Below, piece after piece: positions 1 through 9,607 of a DNA stretch of 64,000 nucleotides. The stretch comes from Bacteroidales bacterium (lineage in GTDB: Bacteria > Bacteroidota > Bacteroidia > Bacteroidales > Marinilabiliaceae), in contig JAFPZF010000075.1 in NCBI GenBank assembly GCA_017417385.1, positions 1-64,000 of the forward strand. Direction: 5' to 3'. Under the pieces are notes generated by a model. It saw nothing but the letters and a program-made list of their open reading frames with translations. It had not been told where the DNA came from and ran no database searches. Numbering within the stretch: position 1 is the stretch's first letter; every line of letters begins with the position of its first letter. Both the position numbers and the translations under genes were made by a program.

Positions 1-226
1 GAGACTTTGAACACCGGAGTTTACTGGAGGAAACCTTTCGATTAAGCGAGTGCAATGGAGCTTGCTCCAATTGCCGAGCGTGAGAAAGGTCAGCGCAGCT
101 AAATGAGGATTTCAAAGTTGAGTGCAACATTCCGATTAAGCAAGTGCAGAACGAGCTTGCTCGTTATGCCGAGCGTGAGGAATGAAGGCAACGCCAACGC
201 AGAAAAAGCAATTTATAGAAGTTCCC
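1..226 (+). repeat. REP-like composite repeat, copy A
   Basis: Holds two units of the form GATTAAGCGAGTGCA, variable hairpin, TGCCGAGCGTGAG (about 39-94 and 133-175), followed by a tail ending in GTTCCC at 221-226. The two hairpins are TGGAG-CTTG-CTCCA and AACGAG-CTTG-CTCGTT: same loop, different stems. The whole stretch is colinear with the reverse complement of 11547-11771. It is cut by the left window edge, so its real start is unknown. No open frame with coding character lies in it; bases 227-353 hold the promoter of the next gene. Confidence 0.85.
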
Positions 227-279
227 TAAAGGGGGTGATGCGGAAAACACGTAAAGATAGGCATACCTAATATGTGGTA

Positions 280-310
280 TTGGGTAGAAGAGTAATGATT
301 TATAATTTTG
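280..310 (+). promoter_or_regulatory. Bacteroidales-type promoter for TonB receptor operon
   Basis: TTG at 280-282, a 20-bp spacer, and TAATTTTG at 303-310, matching TAnnTTTG. Transcription would start near 317, about 37 nt before the first codon. Confidence 0.7.
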
Positions 311-353
311 CAGCACAAAAAGGAAAGAAATCGAAAGGATAAGTATATATCGG

Positions 354-3071
354 TTGATAGTTGCGTTGTTGCTACTATTTGTGGTGACGCTCACTGAGGC
401 GCAGAAGGTGACGCTGAAGGGCGTCGTCACTGACGGTGCTGACGGTGAACCGCTGCCTTTCGCGGCGGTCGTCCTGCAGGTCGGCAAGCAGCAGTTCCGT
501 GGCGTATCGACAGATGCGGATGGGCGTTTCAAGATCCCTGAGACTCCTGTCGGTGAGTACATTCTGCACTCTGAATACCTAGGATATGGTATCGAGGAGC
601 GTCGGCTTGTATTGAGGCGCGACACTCTGGTCAGCATTAAGCTCCAGAAGACTGAGCAGGCGCTGGCGGAGGTGACGGTGACGGCGACTGAGAAGGAGAG
701 CACGACGGCAACGAGTGTGATCGGCGGGACGGCTATGGAGCATCTCCAGCCCTCGTCTTTCTCTGACTTGATGGCGCTGCTGCCTGGCGGTACGACGACG
801 CCACCGAAGACTAACGAGGCTAACAGCATAAAGCTCAGGGAGGTCGGAACGACTAACAGCGACTACGATGTCAGTTCCCTCGGTACGAAGTTCGAGATGG
901 ATGGCGCGGCTATCGGAACGGATGCCAACATGCAGGCGATGCCGGATGCTAGCTCCTCTGACGCTGACGCGGATCGCTCCTCGGTCGGCAAGGGCGTTGA
1001 CCTCCGGACGATTCCGACGGACAACATTGAGAAGGTCGAGATTATCAGGGGTATTCCCTCGGTCAAGTATGGCGACGTCTCGAGTGGTGTCGTCAAGATT
1101 GAGCGCAAGAGCGGCGCGATGCCGATGACCTGCCGTCTGAAGGTGGACCAGTATGGTCGTCTCGTCAGCATCGGCAAGGGTATTGCGACCAGCAGCGGGT
1201 GGACTGTCAATGGTGATGCGGGTCTGATGAAGTCTCATGCTGACCCGAGGGACAAGATGAGTACTTATAGTAGGGTGAACGCCTCGGTCCGCACGAGGAA
1301 GACTTACCGTACTGGCAAGTACAGCAGTCTTAACGTGACTGCCACGGCGGACTACTCCGGCAACATCGACAAGGTCAAGTCGGACCCCGAGATGCAGCTG
1401 AACGAGGAGGATAGCTATCGCAGTGAGTATCACAAGGGAAGTCTTAGTGGTGCCGTCAATTACAAGGGCGACAGTCTCTCGCTCGGGCTTAGCTACTCGG
1501 TCAGCTTGTCGGGCGACGAGATGCGTCAGACTAAGAAGGTTATACTGACGCGTGACTCCTACACGCCGACGCTCGACGAAGCGGGTGTGCACGACGCCGA
1601 GGTCTTGCCGTCGCAGTATGTGGCTACCTACAGGGTCTCTGGCCGCCCGTTCTACAGCAATCTCAAGGTGAACGGCGACAAGACGTTCAAGACTGGCATC
1701 GTCAGCCACACGTCGTCGGTAGGTCTCGAGTGGCAATACAACAAGAACTACGGTCGTGGGCAGATATACGATGCGAAGCGCCCTCTCCACGGGAGCACGA
1801 CGCACAGACCGAGGCGCTTCAGGGACATCCCGTCGACGAGTATTCTCGGTGTGTATGCCGAGGACGAGATGAGTGTTGAGATGGGGAAGGGTAGCCTGAG
1901 TCTGCAGATTGGTGCGAGAGGTACGATGATGACGAACCTCAGCGAGCAGTACCAGATGAGCGGCAAGATGTATATAGACCCTAGAGGAAGTCTGAAATAT
2001 ACGCTGAAGAGCGGAAAGAATAGGTACTACGTCAGTCTCGGTGTCGGACGTATGTCTAAGATGCCGACGATTGTCCAGCTCAACCCGGACAAGGTATATA
2101 CTGACCTTCAGGAACTGAACTACTGGAGCGCGAATCAGGAGGAGCGGAGGGTGATTCTGAAGACGTTCGTCTTCGAGAGGGACGCCTACGACCTCGAGCC
2201 TGCTCACAATACGAAGTACGAGGTCCGGATCGGTGGCTCTGTCGGCCTCCATACGCTCAGTCTGACGGCCTTCAAGGAGAAGATGGACGACGGTTTTAGG
2301 AGTGTCTCGACGCCTCGCCGGATGGACTACGACAAGTATGAACTGAGAGAGGGCGTGAAGGTCGAGGGCTACCCGTCAGATCTCGGAGTCTTTACGAAGA
2401 GGGCGGACACTATCCTGACGACGATTGCGACGACTGGTAACGGGAGTCTGATTGACAAGAAGGGTGTCGAGTGGCAGTACTCGTCGCCACGTATCAAGGG
2501 CGCAAACCTAAGGCTGTCTGTCGTCGGCGCTTGGCTCAAGACGAAGTATTCTAACAGCATCCCGGAGTGGTACGCGGGGGTCGGAAAGGTGATCCTCGGC
2601 AAGGTGGTCAACGAGCGCTACATTGGTCTGTATGCTTGGGACTACGGTAGCGTGAGGACTAAGGCGACTACATCGGTCACGACGGACTGCTATGTGGACA
2701 AGATTGGCTTCATCCTATCGGTGACGGCTGAGATTATGATGTATGGCGAGCAGAAGAGTCCGCTGCGGAACGCCTCCCCGACGCACTATTACGACACTCA
2801 GGGCGAGGTCCACGAATATACTGAGGAGTCGAAGAAGGACCCTATGCTTGCGGCTCTTCGCCTCTCGAACACTCAGACGGACGTCACGACGAGGGAACGC
2901 GCGTATGGTAACTTCCATTTCAAGGTGACGAAGCAGTTCGGGACCTATGCGACGGTGAGTCTCTTTGCAGACAGGCTCTTGAATGCGGCGCGAGACTACA
3001 AGGAGAACGGCTTTACTGTCCGGCGTGTGTTCACGCCTTATTTCGGAATACAGATGAACCTAAAGATATAA
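354..3071 (+). CDS. TonB-dependent outer-membrane receptor
   Basis: 905-residue protein. A short hydrophobic signal peptide ends near TEAQ (residue 16). Residues about 20-105 form a carboxypeptidase-regulatory-like domain (GVVTDGADGEPLPFAAVVL), followed by a plug domain (about 115-235, with KVEIIRGIPSVKYGDVSSGV) and a long beta-barrel ending in an aromatic-rich strand (FTPYFGIQMNLKI). The start is TTG at 354; the short signal peptide could mean the true start lies elsewhere, but no better in-frame start is seen. It should import a ligand across the outer membrane using TonB energy. The genes directly downstream (DUF4876 lipoprotein, DUF6850-type barrel) form the same operon. Substrate is not evident; the family context suggests metal or a small ligand, which is inference. 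Confidence 0.9.
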   Translation: MIVALLLLFVVTLTEAQKVTLKGVVTDGADGEPLPFAAVVLQVGKQQFRGVSTDADGRFKIPETPVGEYILHSEYLGYGIEERRLVLRRDTLVSIKLQKTEQALAEVTVTATEKESTTATSVIGGTAMEHLQPSSFSDLMALLPGGTTTPPKTNEANSIKLREVGTTNSDYDVSSLGTKFEMDGAAIGTDANMQAMPDASSSDADADRSSVGKGVDLRTIPTDNIEKVEIIRGIPSVKYGDVSSGVVKIERKSGAMPMTCRLKVDQYGRLVSIGKGIATSSGWTVNGDAGLMKSHADPRDKMSTYSRVNASVRTRKTYRTGKYSSLNVTATADYSGNIDKVKSDPEMQLNEEDSYRSEYHKGSLSGAVNYKGDSLSLGLSYSVSLSGDEMRQTKKVILTRDSYTPTLDEAGVHDAEVLPSQYVATYRVSGRPFYSNLKVNGDKTFKTGIVSHTSSVGLEWQYNKNYGRGQIYDAKRPLHGSTTHRPRRFRDIPSTSILGVYAEDEMSVEMGKGSLSLQIGARGTMMTNLSEQYQMSGKMYIDPRGSLKYTLKSGKNRYYVSLGVGRMSKMPTIVQLNPDKVYTDLQELNYWSANQEERRVILKTFVFERDAYDLEPAHNTKYEVRIGGSVGLHTLSLTAFKEKMDDGFRSVSTPRRMDYDKYELREGVKVEGYPSDLGVFTKRADTILTTIATTGNGSLIDKKGVEWQYSSPRIKGANLRLSVVGAWLKTKYSNSIPEWYAGVGKVILGKVVNERYIGLYAWDYGSVRTKATTSVTTDCYVDKIGFILSVTAEIMMYGEQKSPLRNASPTHYYDTQGEVHEYTEESKKDPMLAALRLSNTQTDVTTRERAYGNFHFKVTKQFGTYATVSLFADRLLNAARDYKENGFTVRRVFTPYFGIQMNLKI

Positions 3072-3080
3072 CAACAGACT

Positions 3081-4307
3081 ATGAAGATGAAGAGTAACAG
3101 TATTTTGGGTGTTGCACTGCTCGCATTGGCAGCAGGACTGACGGTGACGAGCTGTCATGACGACGAGACTTCGAAGACCGAGGTGAAGGCGGTTGTCGTT
3201 GTCCCGGAGGAGTATAATGCTAGCAACGTACGCGCTATCGTCACGAACAGGTCGACTGGCGTGACTGACACTATAGAGGTCAAGGACGGACAGATTGACC
3301 ACACTCTCGAGGACGGTCTATACAACTTCGTAGTCATGGCAGAGGGCGAGAAGACTGTCAACGGCAAGGTCGAGAAGGTTCCGCTACGCTCGGTGAGCCA
3401 GGGCGTGGTAGTCACGGGCGGCACCCTCGTCGTCAACGACTTCTATCTCGTATCGTTGGCTGGCGCGACGCAGTTCGTGATTGCCGAGGTCGGCTTGACG
3501 AGCGTCTTGCCAGAGGGCGTGTCCTCGTATAATGGCGATCAGTATTTTAGGATATTCAACAACTCGGCGGACACGCTCTATGCCGACGGACTGTGCATTT
3601 TCGAGACGGAGTGGAATACTGTTACGAAGTACACTGAGTACGACCCGGACATTCAGAACGATGCCATCTTTGTCGGAGCGCTCTACAGGGTGCCTGGTAG
3701 TGGCAAGGACAAGCCAGTCGCACCATACGAGTCGATCCTCATCTGCGACGTCGCTAAGGATCACACTGTCACGAATCCTAACTCGTGGAATCTGTCTGAT
3801 GCGGACTACGAGTGGTATGACGAGACGACGGGTCAGATGGACGTAGACGTGCCGGAAGTCAACAACCTCCTGCTCGTGTACAAGGCGTCTAAGACGATTT
3901 GGATACCTAACAAGCAGGGTAATACGGGCTTCGGTATTGGTTTCTTGCCTGAGGGTATGACGCCAGAGAAGTATGTCACCGAGTACGAGCTGGACTACTC
4001 ATATCTGTTCTCGATGCCGGAACTCGGAATCAATAGGAGGATGAACAAGACGGGGTACTACATACCGAACGAGTGGGTCTCGGACTTCGTGACGTGTAGC
4101 CCGTCTGAGGACCATGTATGGAACTTCACGTCGCAGTCGATTGATGCTGGCTATGTGTCGCTCGGCAAGGTCGGCAGAGGCTCTGACAAGTTCGGCAAGG
4201 CGGCACGTCGCAAGGTTAAGGCCGGTGCCTTCGTCGACACCAACAACTCGTCATCCGATTTCGAGGTCGTAACGGCTGACCCGCATTACAAGTTCTTCAA
4301 TAAATAG
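3081..4307 (+). CDS. DUF4876-type surface lipoprotein
   Basis: 408 residues. The N-terminus has a type II signal peptide with lipobox TVTSC (Cys about 25). A beta-sandwich-like segment (about 35-120, KAVVVVPEEYNASNVRAIV) precedes a domain with lamin-tail-like features (EVGLTSV, YNGDQYFRIFNNSADTLYADGLCIFE). This matches the DUF4876 family, whose members sit between a TonB receptor and a DUF6850 barrel, as here. It begins 9 nt after the receptor stop, so it is co-transcribed. The likely role is a ligand-capture partner of the receptor on the cell surface; no experimental role is assumed. Family call is from memory of the sequence pattern and context. Confidence 0.75.
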   Translation: MKMKSNSILGVALLALAAGLTVTSCHDDETSKTEVKAVVVVPEEYNASNVRAIVTNRSTGVTDTIEVKDGQIDHTLEDGLYNFVVMAEGEKTVNGKVEKVPLRSVSQGVVVTGGTLVVNDFYLVSLAGATQFVIAEVGLTSVLPEGVSSYNGDQYFRIFNNSADTLYADGLCIFETEWNTVTKYTEYDPDIQNDAIFVGALYRVPGSGKDKPVAPYESILICDVAKDHTVTNPNSWNLSDADYEWYDETTGQMDVDVPEVNNLLLVYKASKTIWIPNKQGNTGFGIGFLPEGMTPEKYVTEYELDYSYLFSMPELGINRRMNKTGYYIPNEWVSDFVTCSPSEDHVWNFTSQSIDAGYVSLGKVGRGSDKFGKAARRKVKAGAFVDTNNSSSDFEVVTADPHYKFFNK

Positions 4308-4322
4308 TAAATTCAGGTAGAG

Positions 4323-5906
4323 GTGAGAAGGGGTGTATTGACAATAGTGGCGATGGTCGCTGCTCTCGGCGTAAAGGCGGAGAGCAGTGACAGCACGGCC
4401 ATGCGGATGTACACGGCGCGCGAGCAACGGCATTACACTTCGAACCTCTACTATCGAAACCCCTCGAGCCGTCCGTCGCTCTACAAGTGGAACTACATGG
4501 AGCTCAGTGGCGGCTATGGCGCACAGGGGGGGACTGTCCCGATGTGGTCGGGCAGCATGGTCTACAGCCCCGAGCGTGTCAATGCCGTCACGCTGGAGAT
4601 GGAGGAGGGCGACGAGATGCAGGCGGCGGGCTTCGACGCTATCATGTCGACGCGTATCGGCTCCGACATGACGGTCTGGGGTGATGCGTCCTACAGCAAG
4701 GGGGGACGTAACGGGGCAAAATGGTGTGAGACGTCGGACTATCGGGTCGTATCGCCTTATTACGCGGCGGACACGATAGGTGGCAACTTCGACCGGGAGG
4801 CGTATGGCTTCAACGCCGGGATGGCCTACGAGTGGAACAAGGTCGACCTCGGCATCTCGATCAAGTACAACAGTGCTGTCGAGTACCGTACGCGCGACCC
4901 ACGACCGCTCAACAGTTCGTTGACGGCGGAGGTTACGGCTGGAGGAAACGTCAAGACCGGGATGGGAAAAGTCGGGTGCTACATCGCTCTCGGGAAGTAC
5001 TCCCAGGAGCAGCGAATAAAGTTCTTCAGTGCCTTGGGGACTGCTGCGACCATATACCAGATGGAGGGAAAGATAGGGACGTACAGGAGATTCTCTCAGG
5101 CGTATGGCTCGGCGGCGTATAAGGGACATCGCCTGTCGGCAGGAATGCAGATGAGGCTATCGACGGGAGTTCCGATCGGCATGACTGTCGAGTATGGACG
5201 TCGAACTATGGAGAAGATATTGCCGGAGACGCGCAACATAGTCTGCAACAAGACGGAGGCCCACCAGATAGGCGTCGAGGTCCTGACAGAACGGGCAATG
5301 ATAGGAAGTGTCGGATGGGAGGTGCTGCTCCAGACGAAGATAGGCAGCATGAAGGGATTCCAGGTCATATATGACGACGGGTCGAGGGGCTACTCTCAGA
5401 TAGCCGAGCAGCCGAACTACAAGCAGACGTTGGCGAACAGCCGTGGCGAGATTCATCTTTCACTGAGGGACGAGCATCGGGCGGACCTGAGGCTGGGACT
5501 GTGGCATGACTACGACGACAGCAAGAACATGAGTATAGGGAGCAGGGAGCAGAAGGCTCTCTTGCTACGCACCATAGACCTCTCGTGCTCGAGGGTGGCA
5601 AGGTCTGGGATGAGCATGATGACAGGTCACGTAGGATTGAGGGGACGCGGAAAGGACAAGGGAGCGAAGATAGAGATACCGAAGAGTCAGCCGATACCGT
5701 CGATGGTCGGTGACGTCAAGGCGGACTTCGAAAGGATGACAAGTCGGATGACAGGCTTCGGAGTCGGAGGTCGGATTGACATCTTCGTGACGAAGAGGAT
5801 AGGGAGTGCCTTTATCGAGGTGGACTACGGATATGACAAGTATAAGATAACGAAGGGGGACGGAGGGGAGCATTGTTGGTCGGCGAAAGTCGGCGTGACG
5901 CTATAA
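4323..5906 (+). CDS. DUF6850-type outer-membrane beta-barrel protein
   Basis: 527 residues starting with GTG at 4323, 15 nt after the preceding stop. A signal peptide (RRGVLTIVAMVAALGVKAES) is followed by a segment rich in alternating polar and aromatic residues (YRNPSSRPSLYKWNYMELSGGY), typical of an outer-membrane barrel; the last strand is HCWSAKVGVTL. It is the third gene of the receptor/DUF4876/DUF6850 set. Probably an outer-membrane component of the same uptake machine. The family name is from pattern and neighbourhood and could be a related barrel family. Confidence 0.65.
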   Translation: MRRGVLTIVAMVAALGVKAESSDSTAMRMYTAREQRHYTSNLYYRNPSSRPSLYKWNYMELSGGYGAQGGTVPMWSGSMVYSPERVNAVTLEMEEGDEMQAAGFDAIMSTRIGSDMTVWGDASYSKGGRNGAKWCETSDYRVVSPYYAADTIGGNFDREAYGFNAGMAYEWNKVDLGISIKYNSAVEYRTRDPRPLNSSLTAEVTAGGNVKTGMGKVGCYIALGKYSQEQRIKFFSALGTAATIYQMEGKIGTYRRFSQAYGSAAYKGHRLSAGMQMRLSTGVPIGMTVEYGRRTMEKILPETRNIVCNKTEAHQIGVEVLTERAMIGSVGWEVLLQTKIGSMKGFQVIYDDGSRGYSQIAEQPNYKQTLANSRGEIHLSLRDEHRADLRLGLWHDYDDSKNMSIGSREQKALLLRTIDLSCSRVARSGMSMMTGHVGLRGRGKDKGAKIEIPKSQPIPSMVGDVKADFERMTSRMTGFGVGGRIDIFVTKRIGSAFIEVDYGYDKYKITKGDGGEHCWSAKVGVTL

Positions 5907-5920
5907 CCAAACGAGAAAAG

Positions 5921-5949
5921 CAGTAAATTAGCTGTCAGACAGTTTACTG
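5921..5949 (+). terminator. Intergenic hairpin
   Basis: CAGTAAA (5921-5927) pairs with TTTACTG (5943-5949), with an inner CTGT/ACAG helix. There is no U-run, so it may be a processing or attenuation hairpin rather than a full terminator. Confidence 0.4.
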
Positions 5950-5975
5950 AAGAATCGGAACAATACTTAGATGAC

Positions 5976-7676
5976 ATGAAAGAAGCAGTAGTGGTGCTGA
6001 TGATGCTCGTCTCAGTCTTGAGTCATGCCGAGTATGAGTTGAAGACGTCGTGGGGACTGGCGATGACAGCAGGAAAGAACACGACGCAGATCTCGGACAT
6101 GGCGGTCAACGACAGTGTAGTCTTCGTCGTCGGGACAGGGCTGACGAAGACAGAGAGTGACGCCATCATGATAGGCGACAAGGAGGTCGCAGTCGGGACG
6201 GCTAGCAACGCAAACAATGGAAATGCCGTCTGCGTCCTCGCGTGCATCGGGAGGGAAGGCGACATCAGGTGGAGCATTTACAGCAAGGGTGGGGACGTCA
6301 AGCCTAACGACTGCTTCGTCTCGCCGACGGCAGACGGAGGCGTCGTCACAGTCCTCTCGGTGCGTCACCCAGATTATGCGCCGATAGGGAACATAGCGAT
6401 AGTAGACAGCAAGGGGAGAGAGAGCAACCTAGGGTGGAAGATACAGGACAAGACACAAAGATATTACAGGATAGTCGTCATGAAGGCGACAGCCGAAGGA
6501 GAGATAGAATGGGTCAGGATGGCGGAAGTCGACCATAGCCCAGTAGCGGGGACGGAGAAGGTAGTAGAGGAAGGTTTTGGACTCCGGAGCGTGCTGGTAG
6601 CGGGAGCCGGGGACATATATATAGCTGGCAGGCAGCAGAAGGCTATAAAGATGGCGACCTCGGCGACAGACAGTCTCGAGTGGCAGCCGGTATTCGTCGA
6701 CGGATGGGACGGAGTGACGAGCAACCAGGGCGGGATGTTCATAGCGAAGCTCGACAAGAACGGATACCTTAGGAGAGTCGTCCAGATGGAGGGCGAGGCG
6801 AAAGAATCCAACGTCCTCGACCTGAAGGCGAGCGGAGGGAAGATATATGCCCTCGGGACATTGACATTTGAAGGAGAGACGGAGGTCAGGATAGGGAGCA
6901 AGAAGATGTCCTACGTCGGGGAGAACAGCAAGAATCAGGCGATTACCATAGGGAAGTTCACGATGGACCTTGACGAGGAGGCATTGTGGTACTACCCGTC
7001 GAACCTGACGGGGACCGTAGTGAACTATACAGACATGAGCATAGAGGGAGGCGACATATACGTCGTCGGGAAGATGAAATACGGCATGGCGATAGAGGGA
7101 GCGGAGACAATAACGACGGGAGAGCTGACGAGAGACGGGATAGCATTCAGAGTGAGCAAGGAGGACGGGACAGTGAAAGACGGTCGGGCTCTCGGGAAGA
7201 TACAGTCGGGCTATGCAGGGATGTACAAAGGCAGAGCGGGAACATATCTGTTTGCACAGACAAGTTCAGGCGGCGAATACATAATGGAGGCGTATGAGGG
7301 GGAGGACTTGACAGAGCCGTCGAGAGTCGAGACACTTATCGCGACAGCATCGGATATAAAGGGAGTCGTCTCGCTCAAGACAGAAGAGGGTGCGAGAGTC
7401 ATCGTAGCAATCAGGGCTGGGGCGAAGACCAACGCCTTGTATGGAGGTGAGGTGTCGATAGACCTCCCGAGCGGGCGATACTCTGGGGAGATAGCGGCGT
7501 ATGACATAAAGGAGAAAGGGCAGGACGGGACGTCGGTTGTAGAGCTACGAAGTGAGGAGAAGGAGGACAATGGTGTTTATGACATGACGGGGAGGCGAGT
7601 AGGCTGGCGAAGCGAGATAGGGACGATGAGGAGAGGACTGTACGTAGCTGGCGGAAGACTAGTGCGCATCCGGTAG
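5976..7676 (+). CDS. Secreted protein, tandem paralogue 1, T9SS-like C-terminus
   Basis: 566 residues. Signal peptide of about 18 residues (KEAVVVLMMLVSVLSHA). The body looks like a repeated-strand, possibly propeller, fold: recurring pieces such as VVTVLSVRH, GDIYIAGRQQ and GKIYALGTLTF. The C-terminus (VYDMTGRRVGW, then RRGLYVAGGRLVRIR) resembles a type IX sorting domain. It is clearly homologous along its length to the next gene, with long identical blocks such as AIKMATSATDSLEWQP. Position after the receptor operon suggests it is made with it and exported to the surface. Function unknown. Confidence 0.8.
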   Translation: MKEAVVVLMMLVSVLSHAEYELKTSWGLAMTAGKNTTQISDMAVNDSVVFVVGTGLTKTESDAIMIGDKEVAVGTASNANNGNAVCVLACIGREGDIRWSIYSKGGDVKPNDCFVSPTADGGVVTVLSVRHPDYAPIGNIAIVDSKGRESNLGWKIQDKTQRYYRIVVMKATAEGEIEWVRMAEVDHSPVAGTEKVVEEGFGLRSVLVAGAGDIYIAGRQQKAIKMATSATDSLEWQPVFVDGWDGVTSNQGGMFIAKLDKNGYLRRVVQMEGEAKESNVLDLKASGGKIYALGTLTFEGETEVRIGSKKMSYVGENSKNQAITIGKFTMDLDEEALWYYPSNLTGTVVNYTDMSIEGGDIYVVGKMKYGMAIEGAETITTGELTRDGIAFRVSKEDGTVKDGRALGKIQSGYAGMYKGRAGTYLFAQTSSGGEYIMEAYEGEDLTEPSRVETLIATASDIKGVVSLKTEEGARVIVAIRAGAKTNALYGGEVSIDLPSGRYSGEIAAYDIKEKGQDGTSVVELRSEEKEDNGVYDMTGRRVGWRSEIGTMRRGLYVAGGRLVRIR

Positions 7677-7822
7677 AGGGGACGAAGAGGGAAGAGAAGG
7701 GGAAGAGAAGAGGGGAACTGTGGAAGTGCGTGGAGGCAGCGGTTATAGTGCCTCGTGGATAGAGTAGTGTGCCCAGGAGAAGGGGCAACATGCAAGCGAA
7801 AACAAGAAACAAATAAATAATA
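7677..7822 (+). other. Purine-rich intergenic spacer
   Basis: 146 bp dominated by GA on the + strand (for example about 7680-7720). No promoter or gene recognised. Similar polypurine spacers recur in the left half of the window. Confidence 0.5.
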
Positions 7823-9553
7823 GTGCTTATGAAACATGGAGTAACATTATTAGCGATGATGTTCGCGTCTGTTTTCAGCTATGCAGAGTATGAGTTGAAG
7901 ACGGAGTGGGGCAAGGCCCTGACGGCAGAGAACAACAACACCACGCAGATTTCAGACATCGTAGCCAACGACAGTGTCATCTTCGTATCGGCGACGTGCA
8001 TGTCGATGACCGAGGAGGAGACTCTGAGACTGGGCGGAGAGCCGGTGGCGACAGGGACGGCGACGACCACGACGAGCGGCAATGCCGTCTTCGTCATGAC
8101 GTGCATCGGCAAGGCTGGCGACCTACGGTGGAGCGTCTATAGCAAAGGCGCCGAGGCGGCGACGAACGACATGTATATGTCTCCCACGGCAGACGGAGGC
8201 GTAGTCGTGGCGTTTGGACTGCGACATGCGAAGGTAGACCCTGTCAGCGACATAGCATTAGTCGACGGCAAGGGCAAGGAGACGCCTATCGAATGGACGG
8301 TGGCGAACTCGAGCAGCAGATATTACAGACTAGTAATCCTGAAGGCGACAGCGTGGGGCGAGATAGAGTGGCTAAGGATGGCTGCGGTAGATTACGCGCC
8401 AGTGACAGAGAAGCAGACCGTCGCAGCGCAGGGCTTCGGAGTCAAGAGCGTCTTGGCAACAGCAGAGGGTGACATCTACGTAGCGGGCAGGCAGCAGAAA
8501 GCCATAAAGATGGCAACATCAGCCACGGACAGCCTCGAGTGGCAGCCGATGTTCGTAGATGGATGGGACGGCACGTCGACAAGCGTCGGCGGAATGTTCA
8601 TAGTGAAGCTCGATGCGGAAGGCTACGTCAAGAAAGTGCTACAGATGAGTGGAAGCGCGAAGGAGTCTAACGTCCTCGAGATGAAGGAGAGCGAGGGGGC
8701 GATATATGCTATGGGTACATTGACATTTGCAGAGGAGACGGAGGTGAAGCTAGGCGACATAGCAGTCTCGTATGCAGGGGAGAACAGCTTGAATCAGGCG
8801 ATAACCGTAGCGAAGCTCAGCAAGGACCTCGAGGTAGAGGACTTCTGGTACTATCCGTCGAACATATCAAAGTCAGTCGTCAACTATTCAGACATGAGCA
8901 TAGCCGGCGACGACATCTACCTCATGGGAAAGATGATGTATGGAATGGCGGCAGAGGGCTCGGAGTCGATAACGACAGGGACACTGACAAGGGACGCGCT
9001 AGTATTCAGAGTGAGCAAGAAAGACGGGAGCGTCAAAGGCGGCAGGGCAGCAGGAATGTTACAGTCGGGTTATGCCGGGATATATAACGGGCTCGAGAAC
9101 ACCTATCTGTTTATGCAGACAAGCCTAGGAGGACCGTACATGATGGAAGTCTATGGCGATAATAATCTGAGTGAGCCGACAGCGGTCGAGACGCTCATCG
9201 AGTCAGTCGTGGATATAAAGGGAGTCGTCGAGATAGAGACAGAGGAGGGAACGTTGTTAGTCATGGCAGCCAGAGCGGCGAATAAGAAAAACACACTGTA
9301 TGGCGGAGAAATCTCGGTCGGCATAGAGTCAGGGAAGAATACAGGCGTTCTTGCGGCGATAACGTTGAAGGAGACCGCAGTACAGGGTGGCGACGAGCCA
9401 GAGAATCTGACGGCAGTCGAGACGCTCAAGACAGTGGCAGATGATGCCGTCGTGTATGACCTGACGGGTCGATATGCAGGCAAGATGAGTGAGGTCGGGC
9501 AGTTGAAGAGAGGCTTGTATGTAGCCGGAGGGCGAATAATTAGCGTCAAATAG
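7823..9553 (+). CDS. Secreted protein, tandem paralogue 2, T9SS-like C-terminus
   Basis: 576 residues, paralogue of the preceding gene with the same architecture: signal peptide (about 1-21, ending SYA), strand-rich body sharing blocks such as AIKMATSATDSLEWQP and YPSN, and a C-terminal VYDLTGRYAGKMSEVG / KRGLYVAGGRIISVK sorting-like tail. ATG is at position 7829 in the MLMKHG context; I keep 7823 (also ATG), and the start could be two codons later. The pair probably arose by tandem duplication, and the sequences have since diverged at many surface positions. Function unknown; likely surface-exposed or secreted. Confidence 0.8.
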   Translation: MLMKHGVTLLAMMFASVFSYAEYELKTEWGKALTAENNNTTQISDIVANDSVIFVSATCMSMTEEETLRLGGEPVATGTATTTTSGNAVFVMTCIGKAGDLRWSVYSKGAEAATNDMYMSPTADGGVVVAFGLRHAKVDPVSDIALVDGKGKETPIEWTVANSSSRYYRLVILKATAWGEIEWLRMAAVDYAPVTEKQTVAAQGFGVKSVLATAEGDIYVAGRQQKAIKMATSATDSLEWQPMFVDGWDGTSTSVGGMFIVKLDAEGYVKKVLQMSGSAKESNVLEMKESEGAIYAMGTLTFAEETEVKLGDIAVSYAGENSLNQAITVAKLSKDLEVEDFWYYPSNISKSVVNYSDMSIAGDDIYLMGKMMYGMAAEGSESITTGTLTRDALVFRVSKKDGSVKGGRAAGMLQSGYAGIYNGLENTYLFMQTSLGGPYMMEVYGDNNLSEPTAVETLIESVVDIKGVVEIETEEGTLLVMAARAANKKNTLYGGEISVGIESGKNTGVLAAITLKETAVQGGDEPENLTAVETLKTVADDAVVYDLTGRYAGKMSEVGQLKRGLYVAGGRIISVK

Positions 9554-9571
9554 AGAAATATTCGTTAAAAA

Positions 9572-9603
9572 TTTGTCAATTTGATGTTAAAACGCTACAT
9601 TTG
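9572..9603 (+). promoter_or_regulatory. Strong promoter of candidate sRNA
   Basis: TTTG at 9572-9575, exactly 20 bp, then TACATTTG at 9596-9603. This is one of the best -33/-7 matches in the window, and no protein gene follows before a terminator. Confidence 0.75.
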
Positions 9604-9607
9604 CGAC

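Noticed and set aside
579-2252. Long open frame on the reverse strand of the TonB receptor gene (557 codons)
   Set aside because: No protein-like composition or motifs; it arises because the receptor's codon bias leaves few stops in the opposite frame.
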